Assembly: GCA_947302045.1 (NCBI GenBank)
Contig: CAMYUQ010000007.1
Coordinates: 1-44,717 of the forward strand
Reading direction: 5' to 3'
Length of the DNA stretch: 44,717 nucleotides
Source: an uncultured Clostridia bacterium
GTDB lineage: Bacteria; Bacillota; Clostridia; Oscillospirales; CAG-272
Part shown: in pieces, positions 33,469-40,989 of the stretch
Numbering within the stretch: position 1 is the first letter of the stretch
Layout: the number at the start of each line of letters is the position of its first letter
Notes under the pieces: generated by a model
Told to the model about the DNA's origin: nothing
Database searches by the model: none
Seen by the model: only the letters and a program-made list of their open reading frames with translations
Program-made: the position numbers and the translations under genes

Positions 33469-34566
33469 ATGAAAAAAGTTCTATGTGTGTTGCTTGTAAT
33501 TGTATTTTGCTTTAGTTTGATCGGTTGCGATGAAGACTATTCTCCAAGCGGAAACCTTTATACGGAAGGTGAAATCAAAATATCGTATACTTGCTCGGAT
33601 TTTAGAGGTAAGAAATATCAAATCGTGGAACGGCAACTTAAAGATCTTGGTTTCCAAAATATCGAGTTGTTTCCTATAACGGATTTGGTGATTGGGTTTT
33701 TTACTGAGAACGGGGAAATCGAAAAAGTTACGATTAACGGTCACGAAGATTATTCTAAGGATTCCACTTTTGCGGCTGATTGTAAAATTGTGATTTATTA
33801 TCATACTTTTCCTTCATCCGGGAGCAATAGTACAAAAGAAACAGACTATTCGGAAGGAAACATCAAAATTTCGTCCACAAGCAACACATTTAAGGGAAAT
33901 AACTATCAAACTGTGCAGAAGCAGTTGACAGATCTTGGGTTCCAAAATATCGAGTTTAGTCAAATTACGGATTTGATCATTGGATTTTTAACTTCGGATG
34001 GAGAAGTTGAGAAAGTCACAATTAATGGTCATGAGGATTATTCCGCAAATTCCACTTTTGCTCCGAATGCAAAGATCATAGTTTATTATCATACCTTTTC
34101 CCCATCTGGTAGCAATGACGGTCAAAATGGGGGAGGTAATAGCGGTACTCAACAAACACAGAAGAAAAATAAAATTGGCGATGCGGTTACAGTAGGAAAT
34201 TTTGAATATACTATTATTTCCGTTAGTACCGCAAAAAAGGTAGGCAGTTCTTCTTACCATCAAATTAAAACCAGCGGGACGTTTGTTTTGATTGAAATTA
34301 AAGTTAAGAATATAGGTTCAAAGCAAGAAACGCTATACGAAAGTGACATGAAACTTATTCATAGTGGAAATGAATATGAGATCCACGACGATAGTTGGTA
34401 TTGGGACGGTTGTTTCAGTATGTTGGCAAATATCGGAGCGAAAATGGAGGATTCATACATTTTGCTATACGAACTGCCGGAAGATTATTCGGAAAATGAT
34501 TATTTGCAGGTTCGAGGTCCCAGTTTGTGGGATGGGAAAGCAGACATCTATCTTTCAAACAAATAA
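33469..34566 (+). CDS. Lipoprotein with two PASTA-like repeats and a DUF4352-type domain
   Basis: A 365-residue predicted lipoprotein, lipobox SLIGC with Cys20. Two near-identical repeats (33-114 and 129-210) carry LKDLGFQNIE/LTDLGFQNIE, VTINGHEDYS and I-x-V/I-Y-Y-H-T-F. A Gly/Asn/Gln-rich linker follows, then an immunoglobulin-like DUF4352 domain (about 236-345; IGDAVTVGNFEYTIIS, TFVLIEIKVKN). ATG 33469 is preceded only by AAAGAGAAAAG, a weak ribosome site. It shares the repeat domain with the preceding membrane protein, so they may interact at the cell surface. AT-rich; signs of horizontal origin. Confidence 0.85.
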   Translation: MKKVLCVLLVIVFCFSLIGCDEDYSPSGNLYTEGEIKISYTCSDFRGKKYQIVERQLKDLGFQNIELFPITDLVIGFFTENGEIEKVTINGHEDYSKDSTFAADCKIVIYYHTFPSSGSNSTKETDYSEGNIKISSTSNTFKGNNYQTVQKQLTDLGFQNIEFSQITDLIIGFLTSDGEVEKVTINGHEDYSANSTFAPNAKIIVYYHTFSPSGSNDGQNGGGNSGTQQTQKKNKIGDAVTVGNFEYTIISVSTAKKVGSSSYHQIKTSGTFVLIEIKVKNIGSKQETLYESDMKLIHSGNEYEIHDDSWYWDGCFSMLANIGAKMEDSYILLYELPEDYSENDYLQVRGPSLWDGKADIYLSNK

Positions 34567-34588
34567 ACGGTAAAAAAGAATTTTTCCG

Positions 34589-34657
34589 TTCTTTGAAAGG
34601 AAAAGGGTGCGGGAAAGGGGAAACTTTCTTCTAAGAAAGTTTCCCCTTTCCCGCGGT
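34589..34657. repeat. Right flanking repeat of the AT-rich island (hairpin copy 6)
   Basis: A 69-base unit, direct copy of the one at 31949. The hairpin arms 34609-34630 and 34633-34654 pair over 22 bp without mismatch. Relative to the left copy one G-C pair became A-T. It ends three bases before the stop of the DUF4830 gene. Confidence 0.85.
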
Positions 34658-34660
34658 CTA

Positions 34661-35149
34661 TTATGATTTCCTCTCAAACCCCTGCACGAAGCCGGAGACG
34701 TCGGCGGAGCAGAGGTCGCCGCCGATGACGCGGTTGCGGTAAACGAGGACGTTCGCGTAGACGGTGCCGTCGTAGTTTGGATAGTTGGTGACGGTGAAGG
34801 TATAGCGTGTGACGTCCTTGTTTTTATATTTGGAAAGGTTGAGCCCCTGCGCTTTCTGAATTTCGTTGTAGGCGGCAAAGACCTTGTCGAATTCGGACGG
34901 GATGGTGACGGTCTTGGTCTCCACCGGGGTGGGATCGACGGTCCAGCCGAACTGAGAAAGGAAATTGGCGGCGTCCTCGGCGGTCTTGACCTTTTCGTAG
35001 TTGATACTGACCTCTCCGTCGGCATTGGTGGCGACGAATCCGCCCGAATAGGTCGGCACGAACGCGATGAGGGTGATGAGGACGGTGAGCGCCACGCAGA
35101 CCACGCCCACGAGCTTGACGGTGCTGGCACGCAAAGAATAAATGAACAT
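34661..35149 (-). CDS. DUF4830-type membrane-anchored protein
   Basis: A 162-residue protein with one N-terminal hydrophobic anchor (about 12-32) and an external domain of the DUF4830 kind (NADGEVSINYEKVKTAEDAANFLSQFGW, cut here by position: about 42-70; then FDKVFAAYNEIQ and a five-strand end). Found in Clostridia; role unknown. ATG 35149 follows GGAGGCG, which lies in the 3' arm of a hairpin. It is downstream of a rodA-like gene and probably co-transcribed, which would suit a role in the cell envelope. Confidence 0.8.
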   Translation of the reverse strand: MFIYSLRASTVKLVGVVCVALTVLITLIAFVPTYSGGFVATNADGEVSINYEKVKTAEDAANFLSQFGWTVDPTPVETKTVTIPSEFDKVFAAYNEIQKAQGLNLSKYKNKDVTRYTFTVTNYPNYDGTVYANVLVYRNRVIGGDLCSADVSGFVQGFERKS

Positions 35150-35154
35150 AAAAA

Positions 35155-35201
35155 CGCCTCCGGGATCATGTAATTTGGTACACTATATGATCCGGGAGGC
35201 G
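35155..35201 (-). promoter_or_regulatory. Hairpin covering the ribosome site of the DUF4830 gene
   Basis: CGCCTCCGGGATCAT (35155-35169) is complementary to ATGATCCGGGAGGCG (35187-35201) except at the central base; the loop is 17 nt. On the minus strand the GGAGGCG used for translation lies in the second arm, so folding would hide it. Confidence 0.6.
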
Positions 35202-35215
35202 GTATTATGAATCGG

Positions 35216-36394
35216 TCAGTCGGAATTTTCGAAAAGCGAGCTGTCGAGGTCGAGGGTTTGGGAGCTTTTTTCCCGGCGCACGCCGTTCGAATGGGAATAG
35301 ACGCTGTGGACGAGCCCCATCATCAGGAAGGTGGCGAGCAGGGAAGAGCCGCCGCAGGAGAGGAAGGGCAGGGTGATGCCCACGACCGGGAGCATGGCGA
35401 GGTTCATGCCGATGTTTTCGAGGATCTGCGCCACGAACATTCCGCCCACGCCCACGCAGATGAGCCCGCCGTAGTCGGAATTCCCGGCAGTACGGGCGAT
35501 CATGAAGATCCGCACGACGAGGAAGATATAGAGCAGAATGACGAGCGAGCCGCCGATAAACCCGAACTTTTCGCAGATGGTGGCGAAGATGAAGTCGGTG
35601 TGGGAAGCGGTCAGATCTTCATAGTAGACGCCGCCGAACACGCCCTTCCCGAAAAAGCCGCCTGCCGAGATGGTCTGCTTGCTCAGCAGTGCCTGCCAAC
35701 CGTAGACGACCGGGTCCAGCGAGGGGTCGAACCCGACCACGATCCGGCGCTGCTGATAGAGCGTGAGGTGATCCCAGATGTAGGGGGACGCCAGCGCGAC
35801 CGCGCCCGCCACGCCTGCGAAATAGCCGAGGTGCAGACCGGCGCAGAAGAGCATCATGCCGATGATCGCCAGATACACCAGCGCCACGCCGAGGTCGCCC
35901 GAGAGCAGGATCAGCCCCACGAAAAGCCCGGCGTGAGCGGCAAGACCGAGCACGACGAGCGGACGGTTGATGCGCTCTCGCACCGTGAAGAGGTGCTTGG
36001 AAAAGGTGCAGATGAAGGAGACCTTGACAAATTCGGAGGGCTGGATCATCTGCCCGGTGAAGGGGATGCGGAGCCAGCTTTTGTTGGCGGTCTCCATATT
36101 AGCGCCGCTCGTGCCGACGATCAGCGTCAGGATCAGGAGCGCGGCGGAACCGATCAGGAGCGGAAGCCAGAGCTTATCCACGATGGCGCGGAAGTCGACG
36201 GCGCCGAGCAGGATCGTCAGAACCGTTCCGAGCAGGAACATGGCGATCTGCATCCGGAGCTTGGAATGCCCGAAGTTCTCCACCGCGCCGAAGATGGTCA
36301 GAAGACTGATTCCGCACAGCGCAATGACGCACCAAAAGAGGCCCGGATCAAGATTCCGGACAACTTCTTTCACGGCTGCGAAAAATTTGCGCAT
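35216..36394 (-). CDS. rodA: SEDS-family peptidoglycan polymerase (RodA/FtsW)
   Basis: A 392-residue protein with about ten membrane helices. SEDS motifs: WLRIPFTGQMIQPSEFVK (107-124), LLSGDLGVAL with the catalytic-type Asp167, and late ENIGMNLAMLPVVGITLPFLSCGGSS. It polymerises glycan strands with a partner class B penicillin-binding protein. The usual P-D-x-G-T is here G-D-L-G-V, a small departure. FtsW, RodA and the sporulation form SpoVE are hard to separate by eye; absence of division genes nearby and the short termini favour RodA. ATG 36394 follows GAGG. Confidence 0.85.
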   Translation of the reverse strand: MRKFFAAVKEVVRNLDPGLFWCVIALCGISLLTIFGAVENFGHSKLRMQIAMFLLGTVLTILLGAVDFRAIVDKLWLPLLIGSAALLILTLIVGTSGANMETANKSWLRIPFTGQMIQPSEFVKVSFICTFSKHLFTVRERINRPLVVLGLAAHAGLFVGLILLSGDLGVALVYLAIIGMMLFCAGLHLGYFAGVAGAVALASPYIWDHLTLYQQRRIVVGFDPSLDPVVYGWQALLSKQTISAGGFFGKGVFGGVYYEDLTASHTDFIFATICEKFGFIGGSLVILLYIFLVVRIFMIARTAGNSDYGGLICVGVGGMFVAQILENIGMNLAMLPVVGITLPFLSCGGSSLLATFLMMGLVHSVYSHSNGVRREKSSQTLDLDSSLFENSD

Positions 36395-36423
36395 ACTGAC
36401 CTCTTCTCCGACGAAAATAAAGC

Positions 36424-36455
36424 AAAGAGGGGACGCGCCCGGCGACCCCCTCTTT
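36424..36455 (-). terminator. Hairpin terminator after proS
   Basis: AAAGAGGGG (36424-36432) pairs with CCCCTCTTT (36447-36455). On the minus strand a T-rich stretch (TTTGCTTTATTTTCG) follows. It may only partly stop transcription, as rodA starts 30 nt later with no clear promoter. Confidence 0.55.
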
Positions 36456-36462
36456 CAAAAAC

Positions 36463-37905
36463 TCAATACTGTCTGCCCCAGATGACCATGTGCTTCGCGG
36501 GTTTTCCGCAGCAAACGCAGGTATCCGCCAGATGTTCTTCCGTAAAGGGAATGCAACGGGATTTGACGCCGCCCGTTTCGTCCTTGATCTTGTCCTCGCA
36601 GGCGGTGTCGCCGCACCACATGGCTTTGATATAGCCCGATTTGTTCGCGGCAATATCGAGAAATTCATCAAAATTGCGTGCCTCATAGGTGCGGGCCTTG
36701 GTGTTTTCCAGAACCCGGTTGTAGAGCTCGTCGTGCACCGACCGCAACGCTTCCTTCACCGCGTCGGCAAGCCCTTCGAGCGGAACGAATTTCTTCTCGC
36801 GCGAGACGCGGCTGACGAGCACGCAGGAATTGCTTTCGATATCGCGCGGACCGAGTTCGAGCCGGAGGGGAACGCCCTTCATCTCATATTGGCTGTATTT
36901 CCAACCGGTGGAATAATCGCTGTCGTCGAGCTTGACCCGCAGTCCGGCGGCGAGAAGCTCTTCTTTCACGGCGTTCGCCTTTTCGAGCACGCCTTCCTTA
37001 TGCTGCGCGACCGGGATGATGACCACCTGGATCGGCGCGATGCGAGGGGGAAGGATCAGACCGTTGTCGTCGCCGTGCGACATGATGATCGCCCCGATCA
37101 TCCGGGTGGAAACGCCCCAGGAAGTCTGGTGCGGATAGCATCGGGTGTTATCCCGCCCGGCGAAGGTGATGTCGAACGCTTTGGCAAAACCGTCCCCGAA
37201 GTAGTGGGAGGTGCCGCCTTGCAGGGCGACGCCGTTGTGCATCATCGGCTCGATCGTGTAGGTCTCTTCGGCGCCGGCGAATTTTTCCTTTTCGGTTTTA
37301 CGTCCGGTAACGGCGGGAATGGCGAGGGTCTCGGCGTAAAAATCACGGTAAACGCCGAGCATTCTTCTGGTCTCCTCGCGCGCCTCCTCTTCGGTCTCGT
37401 GCATCGTGTGACCTTCCTGCCAGAGGAATTCCGAGGTTCGCAGGAAGGGACGGGTGGTCTTTTCCCAACGCACGACGTTGCACCACTGATTGTAGAGCTT
37501 GGGCAGATCGCGGTAGGATTGGATCACGTTGCGGAAATGCTCGCAGAAGAGGGTCTCGGAAGTCGGGCGCACGGCGAGCCGCTCGGTGAGCTGATTGCCG
37601 CCGCCGATCGTCACCCACGCGCATTCGGGCGCAAAACCCTCGACGTGGTCTTTTTCTCTCTGCAAGAGACTCTCCGGGATGAAGAGCGGCATATAGACGT
37701 TCTCATGCCCGAGCGCTTTGAAGCGGGCGTCGAGATCCTTCTGAATATTCTCCCAGATGGCATAGCCGTAGGGGCGGATGATCATACACCCTTTCACGCC
37801 CGAGTAGTCCACCAGTTCGGCTTTTTTGACCACGTCGGTGTACCATTGGGCGAAGTCCACGTCCATCGAAGTGATCTGTTCCACCATTTTTTCGTTCTTT
37901 GCCAT
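36463..37905 (-). CDS. proS: Prolyl-tRNA synthetase, eukaryote/archaea-like type (ProS)
   Basis: A 480-residue class II synthetase lacking the bacterial editing insertion between motifs 2 and 3. Motif 2 region: [24 protein letters not shown] (position about 150-173), with [20 protein letters not shown] as motif 3. The C-terminal zinc-like domain of this type is present ([14 protein letters not shown]) and the chain ends in tyrosine (WGRQY), as typical. It charges tRNA-Pro. ATG 37905 matches the family N-terminus, with AAAGGA about 13 nt upstream. It follows ppa by 52 nt on the same strand; no T-box leader is seen. Confidence 0.95.
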   Translation of the reverse strand: MAKNEKMVEQITSMDVDFAQWYTDVVKKAELVDYSGVKGCMIIRPYGYAIWENIQKDLDARFKALGHENVYMPLFIPESLLQREKDHVEGFAPECAWVTIGGGNQLTERLAVRPTSETLFCEHFRNVIQSYRDLPKLYNQWCNVVRWEKTTRPFLRTSEFLWQEGHTMHETEEEAREETRRMLGVYRDFYAETLAIPAVTGRKTEKEKFAGAEETYTIEPMMHNGVALQGGTSHYFGDGFAKAFDITFAGRDNTRCYPHQTSWGVSTRMIGAIIMSHGDDNGLILPPRIAPIQVVIIPVAQHKEGVLEKANAVKEELLAAGLRVKLDDSDYSTGWKYSQYEMKGVPLRLELGPRDIESNSCVLVSRVSREKKFVPLEGLADAVKEALRSVHDELYNRVLENTKARTYEARNFDEFLDIAANKSGYIKAMWCGDTACEDKIKDETGGVKSRCIPFTEEHLADTCVCCGKPAKHMVIWGRQY

Positions 37906-37957
37906 TTTATATAAAAGTCCTTTCCGGGCGGGCGTTTCCCGCCGCAGTCTGCAATGT

Positions 37958-38494
37958 TTATGCCTTTTTGAAATCTCCCCGGTTGTATCCGTCGATCGCT
38001 TCCTGAATGATCTTTTTCGCCTCTTCCGCGCCGAAGAGGGTCTGCACGTCGGTCTGCTTGTTTTCAAGCTGTTTGTAGACGGTGAAGAAATGCAGGATCT
38101 CGTCGAAGATATGCGGGGGCAGTTCGTCGATCGAGCCGATGCCGAGGTAGGTCGGATCCGAGAAGGGGACGGCGATGATCTTATCGTCCATCTTTCCGCC
38201 GTCGAGCATCCGCATCACGCCGATGGGGTAGACCCGCACGAGGGTCAGCGGATAGAGCGATTCGGAACAGAGCACCAGCACGTCGAGCGGGTCTCCGTCG
38301 TCGGCGTAGGTACGGGGAATAAACCCGTAGTTGGCGGGATAGTGGGTCGAGGTGTAAAGGATCCGGTCCAGCCGGACCAGCCCGGTATGTTTATCCAGTT
38401 CGTATTTGCATTTGCTCCCTTTCGGGATCTCCACCACGGCAACGAAATCGTCGGGGGTGATCTGCGCCGGGTCCATATCGTGCCAGATATTCAT
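37958..38494 (-). CDS. ppa: Inorganic pyrophosphatase, family I
   Basis: A 178-residue soluble pyrophosphatase. The family signature DGDPLDVLV begins near residue 66. [16 protein letters not shown] (19-35) and [15 protein letters not shown] (47-61) are typical active-site strands. It hydrolyses pyrophosphate, which pulls aminoacylation and other syntheses, fitting its place before proS. ATG 38494 is chosen: AAAGGAG lies nine bases upstream. The ATG at 38518 overlaps the -10 box. Confidence 0.95.
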   Translation of the reverse strand: MNIWHDMDPAQITPDDFVAVVEIPKGSKCKYELDKHTGLVRLDRILYTSTHYPANYGFIPRTYADDGDPLDVLVLCSESLYPLTLVRVYPIGVMRMLDGGKMDDKIIAVPFSDPTYLGIGSIDELPPHIFDEILHFFTVYKQLENKQTDVQTLFGAEEAKKIIQEAIDGYNRGDFKKA

Positions 38495-38516
38495 ATCATC
38501 CGCTCCTTTTTTTGAC

Positions 38517-38545
38517 ATTATAACACAAACCGGCGTTTTTTGCAA
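38517..38545 (-). promoter_or_regulatory. Promoter of the ppa-proS unit
   Basis: On the minus strand TTGCAA (38545-38540), 17 bases, TATAAT (38522-38517). The leader would be under 20 nt. Confidence 0.8.
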
Positions 38546-38646
38546 GTCGGACGGCAAATTTTTCGGAAATTGTTTGAAAGGGAGGGCGGCAGGCAAATAA
38601 TCCCGGTGAAACGGTTTTGATTTTACGGTGGATCGGGGGAGAAAAA

Positions 38647-38940
38647 ATGGTACGGTACGGGAACGGGATCAGAGGAACGCAGAAGCGGATGATCGTTCTC
38701 AAAACGGCGGAGAGCCGCTATTTTGAGGAGGCATATTTTCTGATCCGGCGGGAGGCGGAAGCGCACGAGGAAGCACCGGACGATATGCTCGTCGAGGCGA
38801 ACCGGATTCTGCGCGGCTGTCTTGCGGAGCAGGTGGAAAAACCGGTAAGACGGTGCCGGGAGCGGATACGGGCGTTCCTCTCGGGGCTTGCCTGCGGCGC
38901 GGCGATCGGATTTTTGGTCATTTTTCTGCTCTGCCGGTAA
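38647..38940 (+). CDS. Small single-pass membrane protein upstream of RNase J
   Basis: A 97-residue protein. ATG 38647 follows GGGGGAG. An N-terminal helical part (about 13-70) has [20 protein letters not shown], then a mixed-charge helix; one C-terminal hydrophobic segment (about 75-96) ends at the stop. Similar short proteins with an S-R-Y-F-E-E-A-Y phrase sit near RNase J in other Clostridia, as far as I recall, but the role is unknown. The stop lies seven bases before the rnj promoter. Confidence 0.75.
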   Translation: MVRYGNGIRGTQKRMIVLKTAESRYFEEAYFLIRREAEAHEEAPDDMLVEANRILRGCLAEQVEKPVRRCRERIRAFLSGLACGAAIGFLVIFLLCR

Positions 38941-38946
38941 AGGGTC

Positions 38947-38975
38947 TTGACAAAAACGGAAAAAGATGGTATAAT
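38947..38975 (+). promoter_or_regulatory. Promoter of the RNase J gene
   Basis: TTGACA (38947-38952), 17 bases, TATAAT (38970-38975): exact consensus. The leader to ATG 39130 is about 147 nt. Confidence 0.9.
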
Positions 38976-39129
38976 CGGTATAGTATCGGTGTCCGGGAAA
39001 AGGTTTGAGCCGCGCGGCGGTTTGAACCGAGCGAAAAAAAGAGAAGACCTCCTGTTCTTTCCGCGTGCGTGGCGGCTTGAATGGGGAGGTCAATTTCCGT
39101 TTGCTTTTTCAGAGAAAGGAGTTGAACAG

Positions 39130-40851
39130 ATGAAACAAACGAAACAACCGAAAAGACAGCAAAGACCGAACAAAAACAAGAAAAAACCGACCGGCAAGAT
39201 CCGGATCATCCCGCTGGGGGGACTCGGCGAGATCGGAAAGAACATGACGGTGGTGGAATATGAGAACGAGATGATCGTGATCGACTGCGGGATCGGATTT
39301 CCGGACGAGGATATGCCGGGGATCGACCTTGTGATCCCGGATATTTCCTACCTCGAAGCCAACAAGGAAAGGTTGAAGGGCATTTTCCTCACGCACGGGC
39401 ATGAGGATCACATCGGCGCGATCCCCTACGTGCTCCGCACGATCGATCCGCCGGTCTACGGCACGCCGCTCACGCTCGGGATCATTCGCAACAAGCTCGA
39501 AGAACACGAACTGCCGTGGAATCCCGATCTTCGTACCGTCCGGGCGGGCGACCGCGTGAAGGTGGGAGAGATGGAGGTGGAGTTCATCCACGTCAACCAT
39601 TCGATCGCCGACGCCTGCGCGCTCGCGATCCATACGCCGCTCGGCACGCTGGTGCATACCGGCGACTTCAAGCTCGATACCACGCCGATCGACGGCGGCA
39701 TGATGGACGTCGTGCGGCTCGGGGAGCTGGGGCGCGAGGGCGTTCTGCTCCTGATGTGCGAATCCACCAACGCCGAGCGTCCGGGGCATACTCCGTCCGA
39801 GAAAAAGGTGGGGGCGTCGCTCGAATACATTTTCTCCACGCACACGAAAAAGCGCGTCATCATCGCAACCTTTTCCTCCAACGTCCACCGCGTTCAGCAG
39901 ATCATCGACGCGAGCGTGCGGCACAGGAGAAAGGTCGCCATCACCGGCAGGAGCATGATCAATATCGTCAACGCCGCCATCGAGCTGGGGTATATGAAAG
40001 TCCCGGCAGGGGTGCTGATCGACCTGACCGAGATCAAACGCTTCAAGCCGAATGAACTGACCCTGATCACCACAGGCAGTCAGGGAGAGCCGATGTCGGC
40101 GCTCTACCGCATGGCGTTCTCGGATCATGCGCAGGTGTCGCTTGACGGCAACGACGTGGTCGTTCTCTCGTCTTCCGCGATCCCGGGCAACGAAAAGCTG
40201 GTGGGGCGGATCATCAACGAGCTTTCCCGGAATGAAGTGGAGGTCGTGCACGACGCGGTGGTGGAAGTCCACGTATCGGGGCACGCCTGCCAGGAAGAGC
40301 TCAAACTCATGCAGGCGCTCACCAAACCGAAATATTTCATGCCGGTGCACGGCGAGAACCGTCATCTTTCGGCGAACCGGGAGCTGGCGCGCTACATGGG
40401 CATGGACGATAAGCATATTTTCCTCTCGGAGATCGGTAAAATTCTGGAAATCGACGCCTCGGGCGCAAGGTTTGGCGGAACCGTTCCGGCAGGGAAGGTG
40501 CTGGTGGACGGCTACGGTGTGGGAGACGTGGGCAACATCGTGCTCCGCGACCGCCGGCACCTCGCGCAGGACGGCCTGATCGTGGTGGTCGCAACGGTGG
40601 ATTTCACCACGCGGCAGCTGCTCTCGGGCCCTGATGTGGTATCGCGCGGATTCGTCTACGTCCGGGAATCCGAGGACCTCATGGACGAGGTGCGCCGGGT
40701 GGCGGCAGACGCCGTGAGCGACGTGATCGGCTCGCGCTACGGCAACGACCGGATGCTCCTGAAAAAACGGGTTCGGGACGACCTGACCAAGTTCCTCTAC
40801 AACAAAACCAAGCGCAAGCCCATGATCCTGCCGGTCATCATGGACGTGTGA
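39130..40851 (+). CDS. rnj: Ribonuclease J
   Basis: A 573-residue metallo-beta-lactamase/beta-CASP nuclease with 5' exonuclease and endonuclease activity on mRNA and rRNA precursors. ATG 39130 follows AAAGGAG; the frame open upstream to 38947 is the untranslated leader. A basic tail of 22 residues comes first, then the zinc motif HGHEDH (89-94), GTLVHTGDFKLD, the beta-CASP segments (ATFSSNVHRVQQ, SGHACQEELKLM, MPVHGEN) and the C-terminal domain. All catalytic residues are present. In many Firmicutes there are two paralogues (J1 and J2); only one is in this window. Confidence 0.96.
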   Translation: MKQTKQPKRQQRPNKNKKKPTGKIRIIPLGGLGEIGKNMTVVEYENEMIVIDCGIGFPDEDMPGIDLVIPDISYLEANKERLKGIFLTHGHEDHIGAIPYVLRTIDPPVYGTPLTLGIIRNKLEEHELPWNPDLRTVRAGDRVKVGEMEVEFIHVNHSIADACALAIHTPLGTLVHTGDFKLDTTPIDGGMMDVVRLGELGREGVLLLMCESTNAERPGHTPSEKKVGASLEYIFSTHTKKRVIIATFSSNVHRVQQIIDASVRHRRKVAITGRSMINIVNAAIELGYMKVPAGVLIDLTEIKRFKPNELTLITTGSQGEPMSALYRMAFSDHAQVSLDGNDVVVLSSSAIPGNEKLVGRIINELSRNEVEVVHDAVVEVHVSGHACQEELKLMQALTKPKYFMPVHGENRHLSANRELARYMGMDDKHIFLSEIGKILEIDASGARFGGTVPAGKVLVDGYGVGDVGNIVLRDRRHLAQDGLIVVVATVDFTTRQLLSGPDVVSRGFVYVRESEDLMDEVRRVAADAVSDVIGSRYGNDRMLLKKRVRDDLTKFLYNKTKRKPMILPVIMDV

Positions 40852-40917
40852 GCCGGATGCCCCGGAAAATTCGGCAAATATTCATTCTGTCGTAACAGTT
40901 TATTCACAGGAAAAGAT

Positions 40918-40923
40918 TATAAT
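40918..40923 (+). promoter_or_regulatory. Candidate -10 box before the foldase gene
   Basis: TATAAT, 67 nt before ATG 40990. No good -35 at 16-18 bases. The gap of 138 bases holds no gene. Confidence 0.45.
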
Positions 40924-40989
40924 AAAGTAGCGTCCGGCTCGCAAAAGGGCGGACGACGCCCGAAAAATCAGAAAAAGAGGACTTTTTTC

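Noticed and set aside
37906..37957. T-box or other riboswitch before proS
   Set aside because: Only 52 bases lie between ppa and proS; no T-box sequence or terminator/antiterminator pair is seen.
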